A DNA stretch of 64,000 nt, taken from the NCBI RefSeq assembly GCF_963662255.1, contig NC_085067.1, positions 2,880,428 through 2,944,427 of the forward strand, written 5' to 3'. Below the pieces are notes generated by a model that searched no databases, was not told the DNA's origin, and saw only the letters and a list, made by a program, of their open reading frames with translations. The DNA is from Cinclus cinclus (taxonomy: Eukaryota > Chordata > Aves > Passeriformes > Cinclidae). Positions within the stretch are counted from its first letter, which is position 1. Every line of letters begins with the position of its first letter. Shown here one piece after another: positions 63,077 to 64,000 of the stretch. Position numbers and translations under genes: made by a program.

Positions 63077-63210
63077 CTTGGAATGCTCTGACAGGAATTC
63101 TGGCAGGAGGTAGACCTGGGCCAGCAGCTCTGTGTAGTCACGACAACGGAAGTAATAGATGTGAGACAGGATATTTTCCAGAGAAAAAGTCTCCAAAGCT
63201 TTCCGATGAT
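63077..63210 (-). CDS. RAD51C: RAD51C exon 4 (partial CDS)
   Basis: This 134-nt internal exon encodes a segment of the RecA-like ATPase core. The first two bases complete a codon split by intron 3. The segment then reads [15 protein letters not shown], followed by [16 protein letters not shown] and a stretch ending in EFLSEHSK. The [20 protein letters not shown] block is highly characteristic of RAD51C and nearly identical to the human protein as I recall it. The acceptor AG is at 63,211-63,212 and the donor GTAAG at 63,072-63,076. The exon ends in phase 0, as exon 5 requires. I am very confident of both identity and boundaries. Confidence 0.96.
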
Positions 63211-64000
63211 CTGAGAACAAAACAAACAGATGAGTAAATGAGTCAGAAGTCTGTAGAGCATATTGTTACTTTCATCATCCCACCAAACCCTGCCCTCCAC
63301 ACATAGCAACAGCAAAGCCCCCAGAAACAGAACAGGCAAGGTAAGGAGTGTGGAAACATATTTTCCGTCTGGTTTGAAAGTCAGGAAGGTGGTGAGCAGA
63401 TGCTATCCCAGCATTTGCACACAGACACACTGGAGCCTCCAAGGGAGGCCTCCAACAATGAAAAATTTATTTCTGAAGCAAGAACTTCTCCAGTAAATCA
63501 TTTTCAAGCCAAAACACCACCAGAGGACATCAGGGACTATTAATCACCCCTTGTTTAATATACAGGCAGTAACTCATTTGATACAGTGTCTTTCTACCTC
63601 AGTTCAAACAGAAGTTTGGTGCATAAATTCTATATGAGTAACACAAAAGTTGTGTCCTTATTCCCAAGAGACTGATAACTTAAAGATTAAAACTCATATT
63701 AAAAGCAGCCTGGCTGCTGTATTGACTTTATGGATGAGTTGAATTCCAGCTAAGGTTTTACTCTATGGGCCTTCAGCAGCAACACTGCCTCATAAAATTC
63801 TGCTGTTCCTCTTTTCTTTCCTCTCCTGTTCCTGTGTTTTGAAACGAAACACTCAGTTTTGCTCAACAGGTGCAAATATGATCAATAAGGTGCTGCAAAT
63901 ATCATTATTAAGGTGCTAAAAAATTGGAAGGAAGGAAAGAAAAGAGGAAAGGAGAAAGAGCAAACACCAAAACCCCACACACCACCTAAAAGCCCCAAGA
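63211..64000 (-). other. RAD51C: RAD51C intron 3 (partial)
   Basis: This sequence upstream of exon 4 on the minus strand contains no segment resembling exon 3 of RAD51C, so exon 3 lies beyond the window edge. The last 100 bases include an impure GGAA/GAAA purine stretch (about 63,926-63,960). Confidence 0.75.

Larger units (their letters stand above)
49757..64000 (-). other. RAD51C: RAD51C gene, 3' portion (exons 4-9; 5' end outside window)
   Basis: RAD51C is a RAD51 paralogue ATPase. It forms the BCDX2 and CX3 complexes, which support RAD51 loading and homologous-recombination repair in the nucleus. Six minus-strand exons were identified from conserved peptides. Their lengths, from exon 4 to exon 9, are 134, 132, 67, 61, 61 and 108 nt, and the first five equal the human lengths as I remember them. 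Every junction has AG acceptor and GT donor dinucleotides, and the frame stays open to a TGA stop. The gene continues off the right edge, so exons 1-3 with the N-terminal domain and Walker A are missing here. Its 3' end lies about 8 kb upstream of the PPM1E promoter on the same strand. It looks like an intact functional gene. Confidence 0.96.

Overview
This window is vertebrate nuclear DNA, almost certainly from a bird. It is AT-rich and intron-dominated, with one dense CpG island, several CR1 LINE 3' ends of the type that fills avian genomes, and few other dispersed repeats. Two protein-coding genes are recognisable, both on the minus strand and arranged head to tail: the 3' half of RAD51C (right side) and the 5' end of PPM1E (centre). 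The human 17q22 region has the same RAD51C-PPM1E order. The species cannot be fixed from sequence alone.

Layout, left to right. Positions 1 to about 41,330 are inferred to be part of a very long first intron of PPM1E. I found no later PPM1E exon there. The stretch holds CR1 remnants, simple repeats, possible old MIR-like pieces and a few blocks that look like regulatory DNA. PPM1E coding exon 1 lies at 41,331-41,740 inside a CpG island (about 41,270-42,320) that should contain the promoter. A CR1 copy sits directly upstream at about 42,370-42,600. The interval 42,600-49,755 is intergenic; its main feature is a GC-rich, GGA-repeat block near 46.4-46.6 kb.

RAD51C exons 9, 8, 7, 6, 5 and 4 (numbering after the human gene, from memory) lie at 49,968-50,075, 53,538-53,598, 56,038-56,098, 58,705-58,771, 60,820-60,951 and 63,077-63,210. 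All have GT-AG boundaries, correct phase, and a poly(A) signal at 49,780-49,785. Exons 1-3, including Walker A, lie beyond the right edge. The exons were found by reading both strands for conserved peptide segments and checking splice sites and phase. Exons 4 to 9 join into one uninterrupted reading frame ending in a basic nuclear-localisation-like tail.

The two genes act in unrelated processes: RAD51C in homologous-recombination repair, PPM1E as a PP2C-family phosphatase acting on PAK and CaM kinases. I found no RNA gene, CRISPR array, prokaryotic element, intact mobile element, viral gene or novel gene system. The most interesting leads are regulatory or structural: the GGA/GC block, the repeat-rich PPM1E exon 1 with its long open upstream frame, a minisatellite beside its splice donor, a CTCF-like site in RAD51C, and a possible antisense exon near 28.6 kb.
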